Positions 1 through 7,353 of a stretch of 16,161 bases of DNA are shown here, one piece after another. The DNA is from an uncultured Campylobacter sp. (lineage in GTDB: Bacteria > Campylobacterota > Campylobacteria > Campylobacterales > Campylobacteraceae), in contig NZ_CALHIK010000040.1 in assembly GCF_938030785.1 (NCBI RefSeq), positions 1 through 16,161 on the forward strand, given 5' to 3'. Below the pieces are notes generated by a model that had not been told where the DNA came from, did no database searches, and saw only the letters and a list, made by a program, of their open reading frames with translations. The position numbers and the translations under genes are program-made. Within the stretch, counting starts at the first letter, position 1. Each line of letters begins with the position of its first letter.

Positions 1-248
1 CCGATTACGATACGCTGCGAATATTTCAGCGAATTAAATGTGTAAATCACGATAGAATCAAGCTGCGTAACGCACTCTTTTTGCAGCATTGCGCTTAGTT
101 TTTTAAAATCGCTCTCGCGAATCTCGCCTTCAAAAACGGAAAACTGCACGCGCGGCAAAAACTTCTCGACCGCCTTTCTGATGCGGTTTGCGTTGTTTTT
201 CTCTTTTTGCTCGGCGCCGGCGATGTCGTAAAATAAAATCACGTACAT
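1..248 (-). CDS. cas2: CRISPR-associated endonuclease Cas2 (3' end outside window)
   Basis: Translation of the minus strand from the ATG at 248-246 stays open for 82 codons to the window edge, so the last few codons are missing (Cas2 is usually 85-100 residues). The N-terminus reads MYVILFYDI, with the family's conserved first-strand Asp at position 8. Around residues 36-42 it has FSVFEGEI, the second hallmark strand of Cas2. In known systems Cas2 forms the dimer at the centre of the Cas1-Cas2 spacer integrase. It begins 22 nt after the cas4 stop, with no strong Shine-Dalgarno, so it is probably translated from the cas operon message. What is odd is that it follows cas4 directly, without cas1. 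It is not the start of a Cas1, which has a different N-terminal fold and sequence. Confidence 0.87.
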   Translation of the reverse strand, partial: MYVILFYDIAGAEQKEKNNANRIRKAVEKFLPRVQFSVFEGEIRESDFKKLSAMLQKECVTQLDSIVIYTFNSLKYSQRIVI

Positions 249-270
249 TTTTCTAGCATTTCTCTAAATT

Positions 271-771
271 TCAACTTGCACAATATCCGTTATAAGCGCA
301 GTTTGCGCAAAATTTGCCCTGCGTAAATTTCGGCGGCCGCTCCAAGTTTGCGAGTGCCGTTATCTCGCTTAAAATTTGCTCGATTAGAGCGAAATTTTCG
401 CTGCTATCCTCCACTAAAATCACCTTTTTACCGCTGATTAGTTTGCCTTTTACCTCTTTTAAATTTAAGCCCGTTTTTAAAAGATAGATGTAAAAAAGTA
501 GCTGCATCTTGCCCGCAAGCTCGTTTTTTAGGCTCTTTTTGTATTCGGTGACGAGATAATGTCCGCGCTGCTTGGAAAGTTTGTCAAATTTCAAATTTGA
601 AAATGCAAAGTCCTGCAAATCGCGCTCTTTGATTTCCGCTAGCGCCTTGCCCATCAGCACGTTTTCATCCTCTTGATCGGCGTGGATATGGTGCGCGTAA
701 AGCCACGCCTCGCGCTTGCAGGTGACGTAATAATTCACAAGCGTACCGGTGATTTGGTCTTTGCAAAACAT
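271..771 (-). CDS. cas4: Cas4 RecB-like exonuclease with Fe-S cluster cysteines
   Basis: This 166-residue protein matches type I Cas4, which trims prespacers and checks their PAM before Cas1-Cas2 integration. Visible features are Cys18 in the TCKREAWL start motif, His27/His28, the RecB nuclease residues Asp63, Glu76-x-Lys78 (EYKKS) and a QxxxY motif at Gln90-Tyr94, and the C-terminal Cys155, Cys158 and Cys164. Together with Cys18 these give the four cysteines expected for a 4Fe-4S cluster, so the enzyme looks intact. Its ATG overlaps the cas3 stop by one base (TAATG), which indicates translational coupling. Its DNA is clearly richer in GC than cas3; for example 301-360 has 33 G/C of 60. Confidence 0.94.
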   Translation of the reverse strand: MFCKDQITGTLVNYYVTCKREAWLYAHHIHADQEDENVLMGKALAEIKERDLQDFAFSNLKFDKLSKQRGHYLVTEYKKSLKNELAGKMQLLFYIYLLKTGLNLKEVKGKLISGKKVILVEDSSENFALIEQILSEITALANLERPPKFTQGKFCANCAYNGYCAS

Positions 772-3011
772 TAGTCAAATACCTCGTCCGTGATGTCTAA
801 ATTCGTATCTTTTTTAAGCCCGTAATCCGCGCTATAAAAATAATACGAGCCAAACGGCAGATAAAACATATCTTTTAGCCCGTTTATTTGCTTTAAATTA
901 GGCATCAATTTCTCTTTATCTTTAAACGTTACATTTATGCTAAATTTCGATAACTTTCTGATGTGATTTTTTAAAAGGTCTCGTATCGTAAATTCGCCAT
1001 TTGAGCTATTTTTAATTTCTAAAATTTTAGCTTCAAAATCCTTAATGAAATTTTCTTTGGCTTCTATTATTAGCGTTTGTTTGCAGTTGTCGTCCATAAC
1101 CTTTTTGATCTCTTCGTTAATGTCTTCAAACTCAAGCTTTTTTATTCTCTTTCCTATGTCGCTTTCATCCGTATCTTGTTCCAGCTGAGCGCTAACTTTT
1201 TGAAAAAATGAATTTGAAATTTCCAAAATTTCGCTCTCTCGCACCTCTTTTCGTCTAAAATCCTCCAAAATAGTTCCGCTTACTTTATATAAATCGCCAT
1301 AAATCAAATTTGTAAATTTACTTATTTCGGGAAAGACGTATAGCTCGCCGCGGATTTCTCCAAAATGCCTATTTACGCGGCCTGCGGTCTGTATGATCGA
1401 GCTAATGGGCGAGACTTCGCGAAAACCCACGTCAAAGTCAAGATCTACTCCCGCCTCAATAGACTGCGTGGAAATTAGTAAAATTTTACTCGCAAGCGGA
1501 TCTTTTTTGCTCTTACTTATTCTGCATCTCACCATTCTTATAATCGCCCGCTTATGCCTATCATGCATATATCCGTTTAGGCAAAAGCAGTTAAATTTAT
1601 CTTTTAGTTTTACAAATAGCTCCTGCGCTTTTTTGATCGTATTTACGACGACGAGGGTATTTTTATCTCTTGCGGTTTCGCAAATCTTTTCCAAAAGCCC
1701 ATCTTCGCCGCTTACGTCAAGCCATTTTATGACGTATCTATCCTGCTTTGAAAAATACTCTAAATTTGAAATTTCTTTAAAATTTTCGCTTTTAATAACC
1801 GGCATCGTCGCCGACATAAATATAAAAATAGTGCCGAGCCGCTGCGAGATGATCTCGCAAAGCAGGATAAAATCTTTTCTAAAATTATATGGGATCGCTT
1901 GGGCCTCATCGATGATAACGACGCTATTTTTGAGCTGATTAAATTTGACGTTGTCTTTGTTTTTATTGCCAAATAGCGCAAATATCAGCTGATAAAGAGT
2001 AGTTATATTTATCTCGCCGCTAAAAGATTCCATCAAAAATTTGATCTTAGAGTACCTGTCATCTTCGGTTAGATTTTCTTCATCTATCGTCGTTTTGTGA
2101 TGAGTCTTGCTAACCGAAATATCGCTATTTTTATAAATTTTCGCGATAATATCGTAGGCTTGATCGATTATCGAAGTGAAAGGAAGCGCATAAATTATGC
2201 GAGATTTGTTAAATTTCAAGGCGAAATTTAGAGCGGTCAAGGTCTTGCCGTAGCCCGTAGGCGCAGTCAAAGTAAAAAGTTTGAAATTTTTGTCAAAGTT
2301 GTTTAAAACAAAATTTCTAAATGTATCTCGCTTATTTGGTTTTTCGTCGTCCGATTTTTCCGCTAATTTTGAAATATACTGTTCTAGCTCACAAAGTGGA
2401 ATTTGCTTATTTTCTTGCCTTGGCTCATTAAAGATAGCTTCAAATTTATCGCTATAAACCAAATTTGAATATAGGCTTTTGAAATTTATAAAATCACTAT
2501 AAGTAAATTTGTATCTGTACTGCAATAAAATTAAGTATTGGTGAAGCTTTTCCGCTCTATCTAAAAACTCATCCTTTTTTGTAGATAATCCCGAATAAAT
2601 CTTGATATTTTTAGCGGCATTAGCTACTTCTTCCCAATATTCTAGCTCTTTTGAATTTTCAAAATTATCGCCCAAGAATTTGTTATCTTCGCGCACTAAT
2701 CTATCTAAATTTAATACGTCGCCGTGGTGCGAAACGATAGCCAAAAAGCCAAATAGAGTCGGTATATCATCAAATTTTGAGTTTAGCAAGAAAAAATATG
2801 CCGATAAAAACGAATGGTTTTTATCCAGCTTATCGTTTGAGGTATCTCTGATGTAAATTTGAAAATTATTTTTTAGTTTTGCGATGTCGTGATAGAGTTT
2901 GACTTGCTTATCCAGCTCTTCATCGCCAGCAGAGATCATATTTTTTATATGGTTTTCTAAAAGTTTATTTGGATGAGACCAAAATTCGTCAAATAAAATA
3001 GACTCTTTCAT
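771..3011 (-). CDS. cas3: Cas3 HD nuclease-helicase, type I-B
   Basis: This 746-residue protein unwinds and degrades DNA recruited by the Cascade complex. The N-terminal HD nuclease domain has His41-Asp42 (YHDIAK), His66 (NHSFLSA) and His95-His96 (SHHGD). The superfamily 2 helicase follows: Walker A APTGYGKT at about 250-257, Walker B DEAQ at 368-371, motif III SAT at about 400-402, STQSIEAGVDLDFD at about 514-527, and motif VI QTAGRVNR at about 541-548. DEAQ replaces the more usual DEAH, but all other motifs are present, so activity is expected. The ATG lies 23 nt inside the end of cas5 with only a weak Shine-Dalgarno, which suggests coupling. The DNA is AT-rich. Confidence 0.97.
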   Translation of the reverse strand: MKESILFDEFWSHPNKLLENHIKNMISAGDEELDKQVKLYHDIAKLKNNFQIYIRDTSNDKLDKNHSFLSAYFFLLNSKFDDIPTLFGFLAIVSHHGDVLNLDRLVREDNKFLGDNFENSKELEYWEEVANAAKNIKIYSGLSTKKDEFLDRAEKLHQYLILLQYRYKFTYSDFINFKSLYSNLVYSDKFEAIFNEPRQENKQIPLCELEQYISKLAEKSDDEKPNKRDTFRNFVLNNFDKNFKLFTLTAPTGYGKTLTALNFALKFNKSRIIYALPFTSIIDQAYDIIAKIYKNSDISVSKTHHKTTIDEENLTEDDRYSKIKFLMESFSGEINITTLYQLIFALFGNKNKDNVKFNQLKNSVVIIDEAQAIPYNFRKDFILLCEIISQRLGTIFIFMSATMPVIKSENFKEISNLEYFSKQDRYVIKWLDVSGEDGLLEKICETARDKNTLVVVNTIKKAQELFVKLKDKFNCFCLNGYMHDRHKRAIIRMVRCRISKSKKDPLASKILLISTQSIEAGVDLDFDVGFREVSPISSIIQTAGRVNRHFGEIRGELYVFPEISKFTNLIYGDLYKVSGTILEDFRRKEVRESEILEISNSFFQKVSAQLEQDTDESDIGKRIKKLEFEDINEEIKKVMDDNCKQTLIIEAKENFIKDFEAKILEIKNSSNGEFTIRDLLKNHIRKLSKFSINVTFKDKEKLMPNLKQINGLKDMFYLPFGSYYFYSADYGLKKDTNLDITDEVFD

Positions 3012-3699
3012 CGTTTATCTTATATATATTTCCGCGATTTTTAGATTTTATAGCTTCTTTGCCGTTTATTTCCATTACAAAGTCTTTAAAATTTTTAAAA
3101 ATTCGTCCATTTTCGCAGTCACAAGGCATTCTAGCCGTAGTTAATTTCGCATTTTCGTTAATTCCCTCAAAAATAAAGTCGTCCATAAGCGTAAATGTAT
3201 CTATAAAGCTTTCATCTTGCGATATTTTTTCGCATATTTTTATATCGATCCAACTAAAATCGGCTATGCAAAAATTTATCCCAAGATACGGCGTAAAGGC
3301 GGTTTTGTGCTCTTTTAAATTTGAAATTATTTTATCCCGGTATCTTTGCTCTAAATTTTCTAAATTTAAAAATACAACATAAGACGGCGAGCAGATGAGC
3401 TCTCTGTAAAATTGCTTTTTCTCCTTGGCGTTTTGATAGCCTTCCTCTATGTGCATATTGCTTGAGAGGGCAAATTTTATGCCGTTAAAAACAAAACTCT
3501 TTTTTAAAATTTGCCTATCTATTTTTACGCTGTATTTGATGCTAGATAGCTTAAAATACTCCTCCTCGCCTATAACGGCGCCTAAAAAGCCCATTATAGC
3601 TGTCTTTGGCGGTACCGGATAGGTTAGGCTAGAATAAATCGTCGCCGGATGCGAAAAATGAGCGTAATCGCCGAATAATCTAAAAGCAATAATGCTCAT
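2989..3699 (-). CDS. cas5: Cas5 Cascade subunit, type I-B
   Basis: This is a RAMP-fold Cascade subunit that holds the 5' handle of the crRNA. The N-terminal third has the family signature, TYPVPPKTAIMGFLGAVIG at about residues 27-45, preceded by the FRLFGDYAHF strand at about 6-15. At 236 residues the length is normal for the I-B (Csh) type. In type I-B, processing is done by Cas6, and a Cas6 gene is present here, so Cas5 is not expected to be the processing nuclease. The start codon comes one base after the cas7 stop (TAA-A-ATG), giving strong translational coupling. Its 3' end overlaps cas3 by 23 nt. Confidence 0.95.
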   Translation of the reverse strand: MSIIAFRLFGDYAHFSHPATIYSSLTYPVPPKTAIMGFLGAVIGEEEYFKLSSIKYSVKIDRQILKKSFVFNGIKFALSSNMHIEEGYQNAKEKKQFYRELICSPSYVVFLNLENLEQRYRDKIISNLKEHKTAFTPYLGINFCIADFSWIDIKICEKISQDESFIDTFTLMDDFIFEGINENAKLTTARMPCDCENGRIFKNFKDFVMEINGKEAIKSKNRGNIYKINDERVYFI

Positions 3700-3700
3700 T

Positions 3701-4642
3701 TTATGCCTCTATCTTTTTCCAGCTACTGTCAAAATTTTCTTTGTTTATCGCTTCAAAATCATAATCGCTCATATACTCTATTTTTTCTATATTTGCGGCA
3801 TATCTTGCGAGTTTATTTTTTAAATTTGTAAAGTCGATAACGTATTCGTTAATATTTCTTATTGCCCTATCTTCTTTTTCACTTTTTAGGCTTATGCTAT
3901 TGTTTAGATCGCCAGCAAACGTATCGTCTTTATACGTGATGATTAGCATAAACCTTGGAGTCTGGCCGATTTTGGAGCGAGTCGTTAAATTTTTAGTGCC
4001 GTGCCACAAAGCTTTTAAAATTTTAGCCTCATCGGCTTCGCTAAAGCCGGTTTTTGCCGCATTATAGTTATCGATAACGCCGTAAGTAGCAAAAATAGCG
4101 TATTTTAAAAATTTTTCCTCTCTAAAAGTCGCTTGATCTTTTTGTTTTTTAGGATCGTTTGGATCGTAATCGCTAGCAAAAGCGCCGGTTCCTCTTACGT
4201 GCTCTATCTCAACCTTGTTTAGGGATTTGCTTAATCTAAACTGCACCGGACCGGTAAACCGAACTCCTGCGGTTTTTATCTCTTTATCCTGCTTCATCTC
4301 GTCTTTATCCGAAATCGGCAAGACGCCGCCAAATGCGCGAATATCGATAAATTTAGAGAGAATTTCTTTTTGCAGTTCGCTTTTGCTTTGTTTTATGTTT
4401 ATACTTTGTCTGATCGCCGTTTTAGCGTCTAGTACGGCATCTTCTATCCTATACTCCTTTATAAAAATCGACGCCTCGTCTTTTTTCATAATCTCGTCTC
4501 TGATAGTTCTTTTTATGCGCACGTCCGTTACTTCGGCTATGCCAGTCTCGTCATCGCATCTTGGAGCGTTATCCTTTAGCATATCGCCGTTTGGATTCCA
4601 GTTCTCTCCGTCCCACAAAAAAAGTATCTCTTTTTTCTGCAT
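3701..4642 (-). CDS. cas7: Cas7/Csh2 Cascade backbone subunit, type I-B
   Basis: This 313-residue protein is the repeated backbone subunit that coats the crRNA in Cascade. It carries the Csh2 signature near the N-terminus: NWNPNGD at about residues 14-20, then PRCDDETG and VTDVRIKRTIRDE. It also has DIRAFGGVLP at about 100 and TGPVQFR at about 129-135. The ATG is preceded by AAGGAG (4649-4654) at a 6-nt spacing. That site overlaps the cas8b stop, consistent with high translation of a subunit needed in several copies. It is flanked by cas8b (11-nt gap) and cas5 (1-nt gap). Confidence 0.96.
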   Translation of the reverse strand: MQKKEILFLWDGENWNPNGDMLKDNAPRCDDETGIAEVTDVRIKRTIRDEIMKKDEASIFIKEYRIEDAVLDAKTAIRQSINIKQSKSELQKEILSKFIDIRAFGGVLPISDKDEMKQDKEIKTAGVRFTGPVQFRLSKSLNKVEIEHVRGTGAFASDYDPNDPKKQKDQATFREEKFLKYAIFATYGVIDNYNAAKTGFSEADEAKILKALWHGTKNLTTRSKIGQTPRFMLIITYKDDTFAGDLNNSISLKSEKEDRAIRNINEYVIDFTNLKNKLARYAANIEKIEYMSDYDFEAINKENFDSSWKKIEA

Positions 4643-4648
4643 CTTATT

Positions 4649-4654
4649 CTCCTT
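4649..4654 (-). promoter_or_regulatory. Strong Shine-Dalgarno of cas7
   Basis: AAGGAG lies 6 nt upstream of the cas7 ATG and shares its first base with the cas8b stop codon. It is the strongest ribosome site in the cas operon, which fits the many Cas7 copies per Cascade. Confidence 0.8.
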
Positions 4655-6420
4655 TATTTTGTCTTATCTTTTAGAAATTTGCGATAATCGCTTCCGCCCA
4701 TAGCAAAAGCGAGAGTTGTATGCGAGCTTTTTACTATCTTGCCTTCTCTAGAAAAGACTTGCGGTAAAATTTCAATCAAACACTCTTTTATATTTTCAAC
4801 ATTTGGATTTGGTTTGCCAGAAGCCGCCTTAAGCTTTCTAATCATCTCGTCGCACTTAGTCCAAATTCGCTCCAAATTTTCCCTGCTTATCGAGCCGCAG
4901 TCATTGAGCCAGTTACTAAACGATACGCCGCCGTTAATGCCGAGCTGCCAGTTTATCAGGGCTGCGCTTAGCATACCGAGCAAATAAGCGCTAATAAGCG
5001 CATCGTTTTGATTCAAAAACTCGCTATTTTTGATTAGCTCTTTAATCAGTTCCTTTTTATCGGTTAAATTTTCCAAATCACACTCCTTTTGAAACACTAG
5101 TTTTTTATTTAAGACATCAATTTCATTAAAAAAATTTTGGTATTTTCTGATAACCTCGACCGTTCTTTGCCTGTAAAAATCGTTAAAATATTTGCTCCAT
5201 TCCAATTTCTTTGCATAACTTTTATTGACGCTACCATAACAAATCAGATCGCTATATCTTTCTATCATAATTTCTAAATCAAATTTATTTCGCGACAACA
5301 AAAAGCTCATCACGCTTAGCCTATCTTCAAACAAATTTTGAAGATATATCGTCTCATCGGTTCCACTGTTTTTTTCATAGAAAGCTTTAATCTCAAAATT
5401 GCCCATTAAATTTGAAATTTTAGAGATAAAAGAGGGCAAAACGTCATCTATCGCAAGCTTTAAATCGATAGCGGCATTGCTTTGCGTATAAAATAAAATC
5501 GTATTTAAAACAGGTAAATTTTCCTGTTTTTTAGCGACGATTTCGAGATAATCATTTATGTTAAATTTTATGGCTTCCTCGGCGATTTCGATATTTTTCA
5601 TATCGCTTTTTGAAGTTTCTTCTAGTATTTCTACAATATCTTCTAAATTTACCGAGCTATCTAAAAGCGTCGGCAAAATCGCCATCTTCATACCGTAGAA
5701 ATTATGCGATAGCTTGTCTTTTGTCGCTTTAAAGCCGTTTTCTACCTTTTTTGCGCTAATGGCGCTTAGCGGCAGGAGTTTTGGTTTGATAAATTGCATA
5801 TTGGCGGGTAGCTCATTTACCGAGCAAAATGCTAAATTTGCATCGCCGCCTATACCTTTTTCATTTGTCAAAATATCGTATCCATAGGATGATTTTTGCT
5901 CTTTTACGCTGATACGATTTTCAAAAATTTGCTTAAAATAGGCAGAAACGGGCTTGCCCTTGTATGAGAGCGAGAAAAAAGTAGCGACTTTTTTGCCTTT
6001 TTCCTTTTTTAGCTCATCAAGGCCTTTAATCTCATCTATAATATCGGCAAAATATTCTTTATTTATACTTGATAATATAGACAAAATAGCCTCTTTTTCT
6101 ATATCGCTCGACTCAAAAAACGAGAGCAAATTTGAAACCGATCTCAAAACGCCTTTTATAAATTTAGCTTCGTCTTTATTTACTTCTTTGGATAAAAATT
6201 GAGAATTTGGAAAAAGATTACCTGAATTTGCGCCTACGCCAAATCTACATATTATCAGATCGTCTTTACTTATGTTTAAATTCGGCTCTATTTGCTTGGT
6301 TTCTATGTCACAGAGATACGCTTTGATCGCGTCGTATTTGTAGGCTTCGTTTTTGAGACGCTTTTCGTCTTTTTGGTATATTTCACCTATGTCGGCGAAA
6401 ATTTTAACTATATCGCCCAA
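4654..6420 (-). CDS. cas8b: Cas8b/Csh1 Cascade large subunit, type I-B
   Basis: The large subunit of Cascade, thought to recognise the PAM and help recruit Cas3. The family is divergent and the call rests on three things: the position directly before csh2/cas7 and cas5, the 588-residue length, and the Csh1-like C-terminal helical region. That region, at about residues 500-560, has AYLLGMLSAALINWQLG followed by an LERIW...MIRKL segment. I see no CxxC zinc-finger pairs, which many Csh1 proteins have in the middle, so this looks like a variant without zinc. The start is TTG, supported by AAGGA at 6428-6432 (7-nt spacing) and by a promoter at 6448-6476. The DNA is AT-rich: 5281-5340 has 20 G/C of 60. 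Confidence 0.9.
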   Translation of the reverse strand: MGDIVKIFADIGEIYQKDEKRLKNEAYKYDAIKAYLCDIETKQIEPNLNISKDDLIICRFGVGANSGNLFPNSQFLSKEVNKDEAKFIKGVLRSVSNLLSFFESSDIEKEAILSILSSINKEYFADIIDEIKGLDELKKEKGKKVATFFSLSYKGKPVSAYFKQIFENRISVKEQKSSYGYDILTNEKGIGGDANLAFCSVNELPANMQFIKPKLLPLSAISAKKVENGFKATKDKLSHNFYGMKMAILPTLLDSSVNLEDIVEILEETSKSDMKNIEIAEEAIKFNINDYLEIVAKKQENLPVLNTILFYTQSNAAIDLKLAIDDVLPSFISKISNLMGNFEIKAFYEKNSGTDETIYLQNLFEDRLSVMSFLLSRNKFDLEIMIERYSDLICYGSVNKSYAKKLEWSKYFNDFYRQRTVEVIRKYQNFFNEIDVLNKKLVFQKECDLENLTDKKELIKELIKNSEFLNQNDALISAYLLGMLSAALINWQLGINGGVSFSNWLNDCGSISRENLERIWTKCDEMIRKLKAASGKPNPNVENIKECLIEILPQVFSREGKIVKSSHTTLAFAMGGSDYRKFLKDKTK

Positions 6421-6447
6421 AATATTTTCCTTAAACTTATTTCTCGT

Positions 6448-6476
6448 ATTTTACTCTAATTTATTTTTAAAGTCAA
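6448..6476 (-). promoter_or_regulatory. Near-consensus sigma-70 promoter for cas8b-cas7-cas5-cas3-cas4-cas2
   Basis: On the minus strand, TTGACT (6471-6476) and TAAAAT (6448-6453) are separated by exactly 17 bp, an almost perfect sigma-70 arrangement. The predicted start near 6441 would leave a 5' leader of about 20 nt carrying AAGGA before the TTG start of cas8b. A good -35 box is uncommon in Campylobacter, so this promoter stands out. It lets the effector and adaptation genes be transcribed independently of cas6. Confidence 0.75.
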
Positions 6477-6569
6477 GGTTATTGTAATTTTAGATGCAGA
6501 AATATTTTTATGGTTTGCTTTTTTATTCATATTTTTATAAAATAACTTATTGAAAAGCAAGTTCCTCTT

Positions 6570-6582
6570 ATCCTTGAAGGAT
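6570..6582. repeat. 13-bp palindrome in the cas6-cas8b gap
   Basis: ATCCTTGAAGGAT is a perfect inverted repeat (six bases each side of one G), 15 bp beyond the cas6 stop and about 94 bp upstream of the cas8b -35 box. It could be a regulator site or the stem of a weak hairpin after cas6. There is no U-run on the cas strand, so it is not a good terminator. It does not resemble a CRISPR repeat. Confidence 0.35.
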
Positions 6583-6597
6583 TTTAAATTTGTATTT

Positions 6598-7290
6598 TTA
6601 TATGCCTTGCTTTTCTTCCATCGACTCCACAAACCCAGCTCCGCAGTTCATACACCCGCTTCCGACGCCGGCGTCAAGGATCAAATTTATAAGCTCCGGT
6701 TGCGCGCAAATTTTCCATTTCGCTTGCCAAGCCTGAACCGGCGAGCGGTTGTTGCCGTAGTAAAAATTAAATGGATTTTGCAAATTTTGCCAGAGCAAAT
6801 TTAGCTCAAATTCTCCGTTGTATCTGCGCCCGGTAAGCGTTTCAAATCTTTGCAGCGCGTTTGTTTTCATCATCTCAAGATGCCTGGAGTCTTGCGGCTG
6901 CAGATAAATTTTATGTCCCAAAAGCCCGCCTACCGCGCATGCCACGCAGCCTTGCAGCACCGCTTCGCTTTGCGCGGTTCTGTGTTCGCTAACAGCCACC
7001 GTCGTATCGCACAGGCAAAGCTCGCCCAAATTTAGCCCGTCTTTTAGCACCGCAAGCGTGATTATTTTTTCAAATTCCGGCTCATAGGAGGTAAATCTAA
7101 TCCGCAAATTTGCACCATTTAAGCGAAAATCAAAATTTGTTCGTTTAAAAATTTTGCCGCTGGGTTCGTGCTTATATCCTTCGTGCTCGGCGCTTGGCAA
7201 ATAGCGGTAGATGTAGCCTTGTATGAGTTGAGGCAGCGCTTTTGAAATTTTTAAATTTTCGGTAGGCAGCCTCGAATTAATCGTCAGCAT
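6598..7290 (-). CDS. cas6: Cas6 CRISPR RNA processing endoribonuclease
   Basis: Cas6 cuts the CRISPR precursor transcript inside each repeat to give mature crRNAs. The 230-residue protein shows the family layout. An N-terminal HEGYKHEPSGK segment at 36-46 leads into a strand ending FDFRL at 53-57, and His36 is the likely catalytic base. The C-terminal glycine-rich loop, GVGSGCMNCGAGF at 208-220, matches GxGxxxxxGxG. The ATG has AGGA at a 6-nt spacing (7297-7300). It lies 63 bp after glyS on the same strand with no clear terminator, so readthrough from glyS is possible. Its DNA is GC-rich compared with cas8b (6901-6960 has 33 G/C of 60). Three close cysteine pairs (92/94, 115/118, 213/216) are unusual. 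Confidence 0.93.
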   Translation of the reverse strand: MLTINSRLPTENLKISKALPQLIQGYIYRYLPSAEHEGYKHEPSGKIFKRTNFDFRLNGANLRIRFTSYEPEFEKIITLAVLKDGLNLGELCLCDTTVAVSEHRTAQSEAVLQGCVACAVGGLLGHKIYLQPQDSRHLEMMKTNALQRFETLTGRRYNGEFELNLLWQNLQNPFNFYYGNNRSPVQAWQAKWKICAQPELINLILDAGVGSGCMNCGAGFVESMEEKQGI

Positions 7291-7353
7291 TTCATATCCT
7301 TTGAAATAGACTCTTAAAATTTTAAAACCGGCCTAAATTCCGACCCAGATCAT

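Noticed and set aside
1393..1938. 181-codon plus-strand ORF
   Set aside because: It lies opposite cas3, covering its clear helicase motifs; it is an antisense shadow with no recognisable domain.
6560..6600. Possible solitary CRISPR repeat near cas6
   Set aside because: There is only a 13-bp palindrome, no repeated copy and no GAAAC-like 3' end; nothing in the window repeats at CRISPR spacing.
7291..7353. Terminator between glyS and cas6
   Set aside because: The only symmetry is an A/T self-complementary stretch without a GC stem followed by U's on the minus strand.
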